NCBI RefSeq assembly: GCF_014851395.1
Contig: NW_024041262.1
Coordinates: forward strand, 11,305,252-11,369,251
Reading direction: 5' to 3'
Source of the DNA: Micropterus salmoides
Lineage: Eukaryota; Chordata; Actinopteri; Centrarchiformes; Centrarchidae
DNA: 64,000 nt
Part shown: positions 24,960 to 38,000 of the stretch, piece by piece
Layout of the letters: every line of letters starts with the position of its first letter
How positions within the stretch are numbered: the stretch's first letter is position 1
Notes under the pieces: model-generated
The model's input: only the letters and a program-made list of their open reading frames with translations
Told to the model about the DNA's origin: nothing
Database searches by the model: none
Position numbers and translations under genes: made by a program

Positions 24960-27900
24960 TTTTTCGTCTCACACTCGGGGGTTTGTTTGTGACGGGACTG
25001 TCTGCGTGAGCCACAGGTTCCAGGATGTTGAAGGGAACAAACCCGATCTGGTTGAAGCGATTGCGACACTTCCACCAGCGCTTGGATGATTCGATCACCT
25101 GTCAGGCAGAGGAGTTGCTGTCAACAACTGCATATACTGCAGGCTTCATGATGGGTTCCTGAATGCACCACTAATACGGTCTTATTGTGTTATTTTACAT
25201 AAACTACTTGATTTCATTACCTCGAGTGTCTCCCCCTGCTGCACTGAAAGCTCACTGCTGTTCCTGGCTATGAATTCATAGGTGCAGCTGTACAGTCTCT
25301 CGGGCTCTGGCTGAAGTCTGAGAGGAACGTAGACACACACCATTATCATACAGTACAGGGTTAAATTGTAGCAGCTGATTGATTTGCTTCTTAAAGATGT
25401 CCTACCTTTCATCTCTGACGTGCCTTTCTGGAGGTCCGACTAGCTGAGGAGACTGCTGGGGGTCGACAAGATGGACATTCATGAATATGCAGAACCCACA
25501 AAGGCATAAACAGACGGAGAGAAACAGGTAAAGGGTCATCACACAGAGGGAATGGGGTGGCTGACAAAATACAAGACTGAAATTCTTGTTAAACATGCAC
25601 ACGCAGCGAGAGCTTTGAGAGTTTCCTCTTAAAAGGAAGGTTTCAAAAGAAAAAAATGAAGCCCTAGCCAACAGAGTGAAAAATGTCCTCTTTATCTGTT
25701 GGAATTTCAGGAGTGCATTAATCAGCAAAACACCACTTTCAGCAATTATTTTACGTACTGTTAATAATCATAACATGTGCCGAACATAAGCTTGAACAAC
25801 AGTTAAGTTAAAAATCACAGTCATTCATATATAATAGTGGATTCATATAATGATTTATAACCAAAGCCAACACAAAAACATGTGGAACAGGTATTCCATA
25901 CCTCTTGTTTTACCCGGAGGTCCTCGAGTTTGTGCTGTGACTCAACCGGATCCTCCCAAACCTGCCCATTTGCCTTCAGGGCTTCCGGCTTCCAACCACT
26001 CAAGAACACTGGGGTGTACGGAGCTACAGGCCCTCTGAGCTGAGACCTGAGAGAGCACAAAGAGTCACTGTATTGGGCCTTGTTGCACTTACTTTACAGT
26101 GTGACCAAAACTACGATTGCCTGTTAAACATGCAGTATGTCGTGCCAATACTAAATATCTTCACATTACATTCACGCCTGAGAAATCTGTCCAGTGTGGC
26201 CAACAAAATTATATTGTTGGCTGTGTGGAAAGATTTATTACATTAAAATTCCCCATTAAAATGTTATGGTATTCAGCATACTTTTAAAAGGTAATCAATC
26301 AAATAACATTTCACTGAGGTTTTTTTGCTTTCACGCAGCTGTGGTCAGTGAAGAATCTCCATCACATACTGAATTATCTCAGGGGAAGCCAGGCAAAATA
26401 AAGAAAAACTGGGTCATCATTCTTGACGAAAATGTATTTCATGTTACTTGTTGGTACTGACCGTGGGAGCGTCCAGTTGGGACCCAGAGATGTCCACAGC
26501 TGCCTCTCCTCCTCGTTCAGGTTGTCTTGTAGCAGGGAAACAGCAGAGTTGGTCAGGGCGGGGCTGGACACCGTGGCTCCGAGATCTGGTCCCCCTGTTG
26601 TTTTCACCATCTGTACATGCACCCACATAAGAGACAACCGATTTTCATGCTCCCAGTTTGTACGAACAGGTCTAATACCAAATGTCTGAACAATCCCTGG
26701 TGTTTTTGACCAAATATCCCTTCTGATCGCGCAGTAGTACGCTAATGTCTGACATTATTTGATTAGTAATTAAGCTAAACACAACTTTTCTTTTTTTGTT
26801 AGAGCTCAGTCAACCAAAGTATGAGACACACACACACACACACACACATTCAAACAAACAAACAAACATATACAAGCCTAATGGATGCATCCAAACACAC
26901 AAACAACACATACAAACACATGAAAAAGCGACATACACAGTCCCAGAGATGAGGCTGTGTGTTTCCATTAAGGTGTGCCATTATACAAGTATCAAACACA
27001 CCCAAACCACCCACTGATTCTCTTGATGAGGACTGATTCATACCTGAATAGAAAAATTCTGGGGTAAGCCTTCATTGTTATATCAAACACTTGAAATGTC
27101 ATGTCTGATGCTTGAAATTTTATTTGTAATTAGTTAAATACTCTTTCCTAAATCTGATGGCATATGTTTTTTAAGGAAAGTCATAGAGAAACTATTTTTG
27201 ACAGCCGGAATACACCTGTGTTGTAATTCCAAGCAGCAGTCAGGGGACAGCAACGTGGCATTTTAAGCACTATGAGAGTCCAGCTCAAATCCATTCCAAC
27301 TGTTTTACAAGTACGCACCTAGGACACACACCTGTGCACAAACACCGACGTATAAACCAGAACAAACAAATGTGGTATTTATTGAGTGTTTGGAGTTTCA
27401 GTTGGGCTAACTCACTGGGAACTGCCCTGTGTAAATAAATGGAAAAATGAATGAATGGAACTTGTAGTTTCTGGCAACAGTACTCAACTACACTGACGTC
27501 TTTCCATTATTTTGACAAGACACACGCTTGCATTTTTTTTTCCACACTTGTGTTTAGCAACAGCTCAGGGACCAACATACTGTCTCTGACCTGGTTTTGA
27601 CCCATTAGCTATTATATAACAATGTTATATAATATATTGTCCACATGTTTTCGACACCCAAATCTTCTGTTCATCTGCTCCAATATGATGAGACATGATG
27701 ATGAGACAGAATGAGAGATGTGGACACTAGATTTATCTTAAAACGTTTGTCATGCCCTGCCTAGGCTTTTTTATCTGTGCTGCATTAAAAGACAAGTGTT
27801 TACAGCTGTAGCAACAACAGGCGCTGCCTCCACAAGTCCAAACTGGTGGAGACGTAGAAGTTGTAAATGCTCACTTACCATATTCAATGGTTTGAATACA

Positions 27901-29946
27901 TGGTGAACAAGCTCCTCTGAGGAAGGATTGGAGATGGTTGATTTCAGACGGGCCTATACAAAAATAAATAGAGTAATTTATGATGTAGCACACTAAGATA
28001 ACCAAAAAAAAAATCAAATGTGGCCTGACTGAATACACACCAGCAGGCTAAAGCAATATTTGAATTTCTGGAAGATATCGATGAACTCCTCCTCTGGTGG
28101 AGGTCGGGCATTTGCAGCGAGTGAATCTTCTGTTGTTCAGATACACAAAATACAAGAAAATAGAGTACCCACAGTGTTATCAGGAGCCAGAGCTACATTA
28201 TTATCATAACTAGTCTTGTGGGCAGTATCTGCAAAAAATCTCTTTTTACCTTCAGTAGTTTGCTTTTTACTTTTACTCTTCTTTTTCTTCTTCTTCTGGC
28301 TCAGCGCTGTTGCAGCCTCTGCAGTCTTCTGCAGCTTGGCCATGAAGTTCTCGATGTCATCGAAACAGTGATTGAGGATCCCCTGAGGGAGGGAGAACCA
28401 GTTTGTTATGCTGTTCAGATATGAGTTAAAGCCAGGGGTGACTGAAAAGGTTAAGAAAGGTAATCAGGAGACGTACCACTTCTCTCTCTGCTCGCAGGAA
28501 GGAGATGTCAGGCCCGCCGTTCACTGCCATAGAAGAGAGGAGACAATTCAGTTTGTCCATTGGCAATGAATGCAAATGGATGGTCTATACATGGCCCTGG
28601 TCTTTGCTGGATTTGTAATTCCTGCCCCCCTTTAGCCTTGAAACCCTCCCCCCTTACGCACACACAAACACACAAAGCATTCTTTGTGCTCCTAAATACT
28701 TCACACTTCTTTCTTTTCCTTCTTCTTACCATCTCATCATGTCAAACACTTTTCCAGCAAGCAGTTTTGCTGTCATATACGACTTTGTGTGGAAACAAGT
28801 ATTTTTATCTTACCTCTGAGTCCGGGGTAAGGCGGAGGGTTGGATGGTGGGGGGTTTGGAGCTTGTGTGATGGGGTGGCTTGGGATTTCACTCGGGTTGA
28901 TCATCTTTCCTTCACTCTGAGGAGGCCTGAAGGAAGAGAGGAGACATTCAAACCCCGCTACACTCTCCCAACATTGTTCTACAAGTAGTGTTATGATGGC
29001 GGCGACCTATCACTCTGCACCATCACAGGAAACACCCTTCAGGGGCTTTAAGAAGTCATCGCACGCATTCATAAAACACTCATTCGATTGCAGATAGGCT
29101 CAATCTCATTCTGCAGCATTGGAGACTATTACAACAACAGGACATCTTTAATCAGTGGATTCAGCCACACAACTCAGTCCTCCATCAATGGACATTATGC
29201 AGTGCCTCTGAAATTGAACCCCGCAGCCCTCATTCCACCTTGAAAGTACAGTAAACAGTCTGACTGTGCTTTCTTATGGCTATCGCCCATATTGCACACA
29301 ACACTTTGCTTCAAACAAAACTCTCCTTTTAAACAAATCAACAAGCAACTAGACAGTTTAAAATACTAAAGACAAGGCCGTGGATAAAAAAAAAACCCTT
29401 TTTTTATGTTTGCCTACTCTTGCACACACACAAGCCCTCAGAGTTCTAGCTCAAACTTATGTGCTATTGAATCAGGATTTAAACACAAAAACCCCGCTGT
29501 CTGTCTGTCTTACCACATGTCCTCCACACGTCCTTTATAGATAAATGCTTTCAAAGCAGGTATTTCATTCAGCCCCCGAGAGTGCACACCGCCACCGTCG
29601 TCTCTCCTCCGCTCTCTCTCCCTTCTGTGACAATGGCCTTGTAATCTCTGTCACACCTTCTTAAGTTATGTGGAAACTGGTAAAACAAGTCCTACTCTCG
29701 CTCTCTCAGCTGTTTACACTGTCCTCTCTGTCTCCCTCTCTCTGCCAGACAGGTGGATGGTGACAGAGGTTTGCATTGATTCAGTGGAAAATAACACATA
29801 ATGGCCGTAAAAGAGGAGAAAAGCAAACAGCTTAATGGGAGATGGGTCTGAATTATCGTGTATCATCCTTGTCTTTTGTTCGGCTGCGTGTGTGTTGTTA
29901 TTTGGCTGCCCGTAAACCTCCACCCATACAATAACACCAAAACAAT

Positions 29947-29981
<35 letters not shown>

Positions 29982-30855
29982 CACGCCATGTCCCATTAAA
30001 ACCATGATAAGATATGGGAACTAGGCACTTAAAAGATTGCATTTCATAAGGAACAAACATCAAATGAAGGGTTTTCAGTGTTAAAGCTTGTGACTATAAC
30101 ATTCACTATACCTGAGGCCATCAGGGAGCTTCTTACTCCGGCTTGAGGAGGACCCCAAAACTGCGCGTGAGATGTCGTCAGAGATTTGCTTTGCCTGGGA
30201 GAATAAGAATCTGAATCACTTGAAAAAACTGAACCTAATTTAAAACTGACACACTGAGTAGGGCAGGACAGAGCAGAGGGGCTGCTCAGATGTTATCACT
30301 CACCTTCACAGTCTCGCAGTTAAAGAAGTGAATGTCCGGTTTCTTCTGATCTACACCTTGGCAGACTAATAGAAGAAGGGATGGGAAGTGTTTTTCAGTG
30401 TTAATGGCATCGCAGCGGTGGATGGATTTGAAAGAGTATTTCTCCAGCTCGTCCTGCAAGGGTAGGTGAAATTGAAGGTCATTATGTGTGCTAATATGAA
30501 TCTCATCTTCATCCACCCACAATCTATCCAGTCCTTCTGACCGTACTGCATCTGTTCTCACCTGGCTCTGTATGTCTCGGAGATGAATGGCTGCCGCTCC
30601 GACGTCCAGATACATCTGTTGAATCCACAGCTTTTTGTTCTGAGCCAGGAAGGAGAGACGTGACTTGGCCTCCTCCACGCCCTGCACATCCCCGTCCTGA
30701 AGTGAGAACGTCAGCAGGTGCTGCAAGTGGAGAGAATAAAGTAAAGGGTGAGGAAAAAGGCATCTTAAAATATGACTTAGTGGTCTTGAGAGTTAATGTG
30801 TAGATGTGTAGGAGATAGGACTTACACTGACAAGATATCGGGAGATGTTTGTCAT
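22753..30855 (-). CDS. eps8l1: EPS8-like 1 actin/signalling adaptor
   Basis: Eighteen phase-consistent exons: 30826-30855, 30562-30720, 30304-30453, 30112-30194, 28814-28926, 28477-28523, 28250-28382, 28041-28129, 27879-27953, 26462-26610, 25902-26046, 25406-25455, 25221-25317, 24973-25098, 24672-24825, 24006-24168, 23607-23739, 22753-22839 (660 residues). PTB domain at about 5-130 (DELEKYSFKSI, PDIHFFNCE), Pro-rich linker at about 145-180, helical middle region at 195-345 with a Lys-rich cluster near 224-234, SH3 at about 415-475 (ELSVQQGE, RWWKCR, GFVPFNILEP), and C-terminal SAM-like effector at about 575-645 (EVAEWLRGKGFSE, GAQLFSLNKEEL). The ending LEAVMEKQK favours EPS8L1 over L2 or L3, as does linkage to the 19q genes. 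EPS8 proteins couple Rac signalling to actin. The N-terminus lacks the usual 30-45 residues before the PTB, so an upstream exon may be missing. Confidence 0.88.
24283..24530 (+). repeat. 'GAGCTGCAAC...GATTAATCGA' dispersed repeat
   Basis: In an eps8l1 intron. Begins 'gcaactaattgttatttt', has 'aaaattctgaaaatggtgac' in the middle, and ends 'gactaatcaatcgagctg'. Its edges form imperfect inverted repeats. The same family occurs near 10090, 13770, 53281 and 58784. Confidence 0.6.
24916..24956 (-). repeat. (CA)20 microsatellite next to an eps8l1 splice donor
   Basis: A pure GT run on the plus strand, hence CA in the eps8l1 transcript. It begins 16 nt after the exon ending at 24973 (donor GTGAGA). 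Confidence 0.95.
26827..26848 (+). repeat. (CA)n microsatellite
   Basis: Short CA run in the eps8l1 intron between exons 9 and 10, followed by CAAA-type units. Confidence 0.85.
29949..29976 (+). repeat. (CA)n microsatellite
   Basis: CA run in the roughly 1.2-kb eps8l1 intron between exons 4 and 5. No other structure was noticed in that intron. Confidence 0.9.
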
Positions 30856-32552
30856 CCTTTGTTCACTGTATCAGCGCCTCTGGTCTGAAATGTTTAAGTT
30901 AGAGCAGGTTTCTATGAATATATAGGCTGGGGAGAGGAGATTGGAAAATATGTTAGGAGGAGTTACAAAGGGTGTTGTCAAAGGACCTTTGATCTGCTCA
31001 CAGATATAGATAGTTCAGCTGACACTGATGATGTGGTTTAAAGGCAGGCAGCGCTTTAATCTCAGCTAGTCCTTCTCTAAAATAATTTAGCCAGTGCCTG
31101 TGGAAGCAACACCCTCATTCCATTTTTCCCTTCCTGTGTTTGAGCCTACGTCAGTCTGCACCTCTCTGTGCTTCACTATCGTGGGATGGCACTATTTGAG
31201 CAAGCAAGCCACCTAACCAGTCTGATGGCAACACAGTGTATCTCATTACGTAATCTCATTTTGCCAGAGACCATCAATACCGAAATCACTGGCATCAAGA
31301 GAGCAAACGTCCAGTATCGCTAACACTCCCTGGTTTCATTAAAAATACATGGTCAAAATTACTTTACATGTTGTTTGTTCACACAGTCAGTGCCAAACTT
31401 GTGTGGCAGGTATCATGCTCATCTATGATATAGTATTTCAAAGTAAATGTCAACTATATACAGTGACAAATATTAGCAGGGCAATTTACGCACACCATTC
31501 TGACGTAAAAAAGTGAAAATTAATTTAATATCAGCACTACTGAAAAGGAATGTAAAAACATTAGCAAGAAATCAACCTCAGAACTTCACCCTGTTGATAA
31601 TGATTACAAAAATGTTATAGTATTGTTATAATGTACTGTATGTGCAATCTGTAGGTCATGACTATGTTAAAACACGTCATGCTTTGGTTACAACATTGCT
31701 AAATACTATTATGACCCATGATTTAATTTAGTGTACCAGGTGTTTTGGACTTCAGTAAGTCTGTATTAGCAGTTTGAAATTTTATCAAATGAACTAACAA
31801 CTTTGAATTAACAGAGGCTACATTGTTTTCCAAGTAGCTATAGCTGCTAATTACTTTTTATGCACTAGTGGCATAAAAACATCAATCACACAATATCTTT
31901 CAGTGCAGTTCCTGATTCATAGTTACTGTATAAATCAAAATTCATATAAAGATTAAACAGTCTTAAAAGTTAGACTACCTCAGCGACTGATAAGTGGAAA
32001 CTGATATTTGATCAACTTACCAGGGTTGATAGGCTTCCAATGCTTTATTCCTGATGTTGGCAGCTGTGTATGTTTCCACCAAGAGTAAAACCTGTCCTGT
32101 GTTTCAGCGTACCTGCAGGTATCTCATTCCTCACTCTCATCTCTTTGGTATGGAAAGCTTTCACAGAGCAAAGGTGTGTCACCTTGAGCAGTACCGCCCA
32201 CTCTACCACCCCACCTTAGAGATAAAAATATTTACTCAGTCTCTCACCTGTTGGGACACATTTAGGAAAGTGTGCAGGGTCATGGCTACAATTGGCAAAA
32301 TTTAAGTCAGAAGTATTTTCTCTTGGAATTTGGGATGTAAAGTAACCTAGAGCGGTTAACGCCCTAAATGTAAAGGCTTAGTTATGTTAGTTATATTTTT
32401 ATAGTCTGATTCCAGTACTTGTTGACTCAATATATTTAAACTTGACCACTTGAAGCAAGCAAAATAACATCAGAAAATATAAATACAAGATTTGCAGATT
32501 CCTGCAAGTTACTGATAGTTGCAATTTCAAAGCATCTTTGAAATAATAACAT

Positions 32553-32555
<3 letters not shown>

Positions 32556-32594
<39 letters not shown>
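32556..32594 (+). repeat. (CA)n microsatellite
   Basis: Perfect CA run of about 20 units between eps8l1 and slc6a16, followed by a G-rich patch (ggttgggggtggggggc). Confidence 0.95.
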
Positions 32595-32595
<1 letters not shown>

Positions 32596-33584
32596 GGTTG
32601 GGGGTGGGGGGCATCATGCATAGGTTGGAAAATGGGAAAGTGGGGTGTCACATTTCATAACAGTCCTCAACTGAAGGTTGACAAGTTACCATGTCATCCA
32701 CAGAGAAGATAGGCGGAGTCTGGTAAAGTGGCTGCAAGCGAATTACTTGACTTTGGTCTAAGGACATTTGGATACTCTTTTTTTGTAAAGGATCTCTGCT
32801 ATTTGATACCACGAGGTAGGCTAATCAGTTATTAATAAATACATGTCGTTATTTGCAAGCGAATACACTACACTGTTAATTATAAGTTGACCGTATAGGT
32901 GAGTGTTTGATTTGACTCCAAAACAAGAATACGTGGCACAAAGCGCGCGCGCGTGTATGTGTGTGTGATGTTTGATGTGGTGCTTTCCAGAACTGCAGTG
33001 AATCCTGTTGGACTAATGACTTTAAAGACAAAAAGGAGTTTTAGATTTTGCAGGATCTGAGCATGATCGCTGTTACAGAGCGAAAAAAAAACAAAAAAAC
33101 AACTAAAAACCGTACTGCTTGATGACTAGACAGAGTATTGCATCAGCCTACCCTTTCTTTATATTTTCATAAACTAAACTGTACTAAATCAGGGAAAGAA
33201 TATCTGATAGTAAGAAACAATAACTGAAACAAAAACTGAAACGGTCTCAGGTGAGAAGGTGTTTGCCACGTGTTATGTTTGACAATCTAGAAATGTGGAC
33301 CAGAGGAGATCAAATTATTCAACTTTATTCCTTTTATTTCTTAACCTTCCTATTTAAAAGGCTAAGCAATTGTCAATTACATGGGGTTGTCAATTAAAAT
33401 CTACCGTGAATGAAACAGTCACACGTGTTAGGAAATAAAATCCTTTGTAGGTGTTGAAGGTGCGTTCATGGCTCCTTGTGTGTGTGGGAACCTTTAATTT
33501 TAGCTGAAAGCTGCAAATATGTGTCCAGTTGGGTGTATTCTAAAATTTTAACAGCACCCACAATCCTTAATTACAAAATGACTG

Positions 33585-33650
33585 CAGTGGTGCAAGGTAA
33601 CTAGTACATTTATGTGAGTAGCCTACTGTAACTACATAAATAGGCTACTG
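33585..33650 (+). repeat. hAT-like dispersed repeat fragment
   Basis: Reads 'gcagtggtgcaaggtaacta' then 'gtacatttatgtgagtag', matching the CAGTGGTGG family edge with substitutions. Confidence 0.45.
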
Positions 33651-34199
33651 CAGGCTACTTTTTAAAAGCAGTAGGCTGCATTGAATAGTTTCAGCTTTTC
33701 AGTTGTGATGATTTGCTGGTTTGCTGTAAATGTATAGCCTATTTTGTTGGGGTTTGGATTGTTTGTAGAGCAAAACAAGGTTTTTGAATATCCCCATTTG
33801 GGTTCTGGAAACACCGACGGATATCTGTATGTGATAGGGCCTATCATTTTGTTCACAGTTCATTAGAAAAACAGCAGACAGATTAATAGGTAAACGTCTC
33901 TGCAGTTGTCTCCGTGACGTATTACTCCAGGTTTGTGTCCGTGCTAACAACGGTGTTCACATTTCGGACAGCTCTTTAACGTTTGAACATTGTGGGTGGA
34001 GTGTTCTTTGAAATGCGCGGAAGAAACAAGCCCACATCTACACCAATAAACCGCGAGATTACGCGGGTGGTGACACAATGCCCATTATTGCCTGCATGTG
34101 AATCTTTTTTGTACCTTTTTGTATAGTTTAACATCGGCACCAAAGTAGTAGTATTATTTCTGGTATGTTACATTTAAATTGATAGGTGGAAACCGAAGA

Positions 34200-34357
34200 T
34201 TAACCTGGCTCGCGCTGCGTTCAGGCAACAAACCACAGCCACACGTGGCTGTTTCCTCCTTTGAACAACGGAGAATAAAATATTGTCGACATTCTCAGTT
34301 TGCTGCTAACTCCAGTGTTTCTTCTTCTTCTCTTTGGCGACATTAGCTGGTTACCAG
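34200..34357 (+). other. Candidate slc6a16 5' non-coding exon
   Basis: A CpG-containing segment ends '...agctggttaccag' before GTCAGT (donor at 34358). The first coding exon opens directly after an acceptor (cttag then ATG at 35083), so an upstream non-coding exon is required. The left boundary is arbitrary. Confidence 0.35.
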
Positions 34358-34619
34358 GTCAGTGTGGTTTATCGTAAGTGTCCGTTTTCTGTGTGTTTAC
34401 AGTGAGTCCAGACAAAGAGTTGGTCAAGACTACTGGCTTTATTTCTTAATAATAAGAGGATATGAACATTCGTTAGGATCTAAGTGCTCTAACTCATGTT
34501 GTGAGGAGGTTTGTTTACTGAACACAGGGAGTGTATTATTAAGCCTGGATTATAAAAGCTTACAATTAGTGTACTAATACTATTACTGTGTAACTAACCA
34601 CCTGTGGGGTAGCTAGCTG

Positions 34620-34960
34620 TAAAAGTACATAAATATTAGCATTAAAATGTACTTAAAGTACCACGTACTAATTTTGCAGAATGTTGTAGCCTAAATTATA
34701 TTATTGGATGCATTAATGTGTTCATCACTTTTTTGCTGCACTTGGTAGAGGTGGGGATCATTTTAATTATTTTATATACTGCCATGTAGCTTGTGAATCT
34801 CCCCCAGAGATCAATAAAGTTGTATTTTATCTTTATTGATAATAAAACAACTCTATTCATTTGTTGATTTTATTTTGTATTATTTTACAGAATGTAACCT
34901 CTAGTTTACCCTTCTGTATTCATTCATTGTAACTGATAATGATATTAATAATAATAAAAA
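34620..34960 (+). repeat. hAT-like dispersed repeat fragment
   Basis: Shares 'gcattaaaatgtacttaaag' wording with the family seen at 1-390 and 15490-15900. Probably an eroded copy. Confidence 0.4.
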
Positions 34961-35082
34961 AGAATAATTATGTCGACCATCATGGACCATCACAGTCTTA
35001 CTTCATCAATATAGTGGTTACGTGTTACTTTGCATCTTGACCCGTTTCTGTCCTTTCTTTCTTTTGTCCCCTACTGTCTTAG

Positions 35083-38000
35083 ATGGAGAAGCAGCCTTTG
35101 CCAACTGACGATGACAATATAGGAACCTTGGAGCCAGAGATCAATGGCTATGCTGGTGAGGAGAGCCAGCAGGGCTTCCCTGAGCCTGCCGCTCGAGCAG
35201 GATGGAACAGTAAAATAGAGTATTTTTTGGCTCAGGTGGGATTCAGTGTTGGGCTCGGCAACGTCTGGAGGTTTCCATATTTGTGCCATCAAAATGGAGG
35301 AGGTGAGTGCAATACAGTATACTATACATTATATATACAGTATTACACCAAACTCAGAGTGGGTAGTCAGCATCGTCATCACAGGACAAGTATGTGATGA
35401 AAGAGAGAATATTATTATTGGGCTTAACCATAATGTTTATACACACAGTATAAACTATCCTTTTTGAATTTCCCATACGGGAGATCAATCAATGAATGAA
35501 AATTAATGTACTGAAAGGGAAAAATAAAGTATTATTTCTTCTTCTTCTTCTTCTTCTTCTTCTTCTTCTTCTTCTTCTTCTTCTTCTTCTTTCTGTAAAA
35601 AAATTAACTAAATTCTGCTGCCCTGAAATCTGATGTGCCAACATCTGGTTTCTATCTGTCGCCTGGGAAAACAGTATAAACTGTACCAGAAAATACAGAC
35701 ACCGTTACACCAATGTAATCAACTTTTTAAACAAGTTTTGTACTTTCAATACTGCTGTCGGTTTTTCTTAAAATGGCGGCTTATGAAACCATTGACCCGA
35801 AAGAGCTTCATGTGCCGTATTTACCCTGAAGGGTGGATTAGGTGTATTTTCAGAAGAATGTTGTGTTGCAGGTGGAAGTAATTTGAATGGTTCAAAATTC
35901 TGCTCACGTGGCACAAACATCTGCTTCTCCTTTTGAATAATTTTTGTTCAGAGTATGAAATTGTGGTGCTGTTTGCCAACCAAATGCTGGTCACTTCTTC
36001 TCTTCAGGAGCTTTTCTCTTCCTGTATGTGCTGCTGATGCTGGTTGTGGGCATACCCTTGTTCTTCCTGGAGCTGGCAGCCGGTCAGGCCATCCGACAGG
36101 GCAGCATTGGAGTGTGGAAGTACATCTCCCCCAAGCTCGCAGGGATTGGCTACTCCAGCTGTGTAGTAAGAAACTGGTTGTTAATTTATTGATCCACCTT
36201 CTAATACTTTTTGATTGTTCAGTATATGATGTTGCTTGTGTTGTACACTTCTGCTTCAGTCAATACTTTTTCTGTTTTTACCACAGTCAATAAAAGCACT
36301 GTCCTAGTGCTGTTATGATGTGATCAGGTGTACTTGTAGTTCAAATTACAAAACAGTTACGAGGAAGTAACTGCAAACGGGAAGGCTGTTACTTTCTTGC
36401 TACAGCTGTCAAGGCATGTGGTGTCTTTCTCTTTTTATCTCTTGAGTATTAGCATCAACTGCTGAGAGAAGCACTGTAACCATGTACCTACTTTTTTGTT
36501 CACATTTTTTGACAGATGGTAAACAGTATTTGCCCTTTTAAAACATAGCATCATTTTCATATGAATGTGATAATCTTGTTCTCAAATGTCCTCAGGTTTG
36601 TTTTTTTGTGGCTCTCTACTACAACGTGATCCTTGCATGGAGTCTTTTCTATCTTGGGAACTCGTTCCAGTACCCTTTACCTTGGGAACATTGTCCAACA
36701 CTGGGAAATGTAACAGGTAAACACAGAGTATTAAGGTTAAAAACTGACAAGACACGAGCAGTAACTACATTGTAAATGTATTAGCTGTGTCTCTTGATCA
36801 AATTTTTTTCTCTTTACACCAGTGAAAGAATGCAAAAAGAGCTCCCCCACATCGTATTTCTGGTACCGCCAAGCTTTGGATATCACAGACTCTATAGATG
36901 AGACAGGCTCTTTCAACCCTTACATTACCTGCTGTCTGCTGGCAGCCTGGACCATTGTGTGCCTGGGAATGTTCAAGGGTATCAAGTCCTCCGTCAAGGT
37001 ACATGTGTGATCTGTTGTGGCACCTGGCTTTCAAAAATTTGTATTTTTTGCTTGTGTTTAGCAGCACTTTGGTAGTGTTGTTGTGATAAACAGGAGCTGT
37101 AAACAATGCAACTACTGGACTTGAAACATTTTCCAGTCAGTTACTTACTGATGAGTTTCTACTTCAAACATCACAGATTAAATGGCTGAATGGCTGTTTA
37201 TCTGCATTAAGATATGCATGTAGGAGTCAGATGGTTCATATCTGCAGGATGAACTTGTTTATGCATTTCAAGTTGCACTAGGAAAATGTGTCATGTGATA
37301 TTGCTAAGAAAAATGTTAATTGTTTTGGTTACTAAACACAATATATATTTTTTTAATACACCTGGAGATATAAGTTAATTTTCATTACCACTGCAGAATG
37401 GATGGCTGAGCATTAAATAACAAAAATGTGCTACATTGTTTTGACATTCTCAGTTTGGTCAAATCCCAGTCATGTGTTGGGCTTAGATTTTGGGGTTTGC
37501 TTTGAGTGATGGCGTCTCTGGAATGTCTGGCTTAGGTGTTGACCCACTTCAAATGGCAAAATCCACATTTTGTGTTGAAGTACTGGGAGTTTTGTAAATG
37601 TTTTTAATACTGTGTTTGTTTACTGTAACACATATCGGCCCATTCAGTCTCAGTAGAGCTGTAAATTATAATGAACAGCAAAGCTCTCTCAAGATGGCAT
37701 TAGTGTTGCCAGGCATGTGTAGAGCAAACATACTGTTTCAGGTGTTTCATGCTACTACTGACTTAAGCACCTGGCATCTCGATTACAAGGGCCATATGTT
37801 CAGTCTCTAAAAAGCAGCAAGCTTTACACTTCAGATTAGATTAAGGCCCCATCCACACTACTGCATTTTCCAATAAAAATGGAGACCTTTTGCTACATTT
37901 GCACCTCCCATCCAGACTAAAACAGCTAAAACGGAGAAGTTTGGAAACGCTGCCGACCCCGTTTTGCGTTTCGAAACTCCGGAGGGCATTTTTGTGAAGA

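Larger units (their letters stand above)
30856..35082. other. eps8l1-slc6a16 divergent intergenic region
   Basis: About 4.2 kb between two divergent genes, so it should hold both promoters. It contains a (CA)n run (32556-32594), hAT-like fragments at 33585-33650 and 34620-34960, and a candidate slc6a16 non-coding exon ending at 34357. I searched the minus strand for a missing N-terminal eps8l1 exon (YEQRK-like) and saw none. Confidence 0.5.

Noticed and set aside
24683..25098. Plus-strand Gly- and Val-rich frames
   Set aside because: Antisense shadows of eps8l1 exons at 24672-24825 and 24973-25098 plus the GT repeat.
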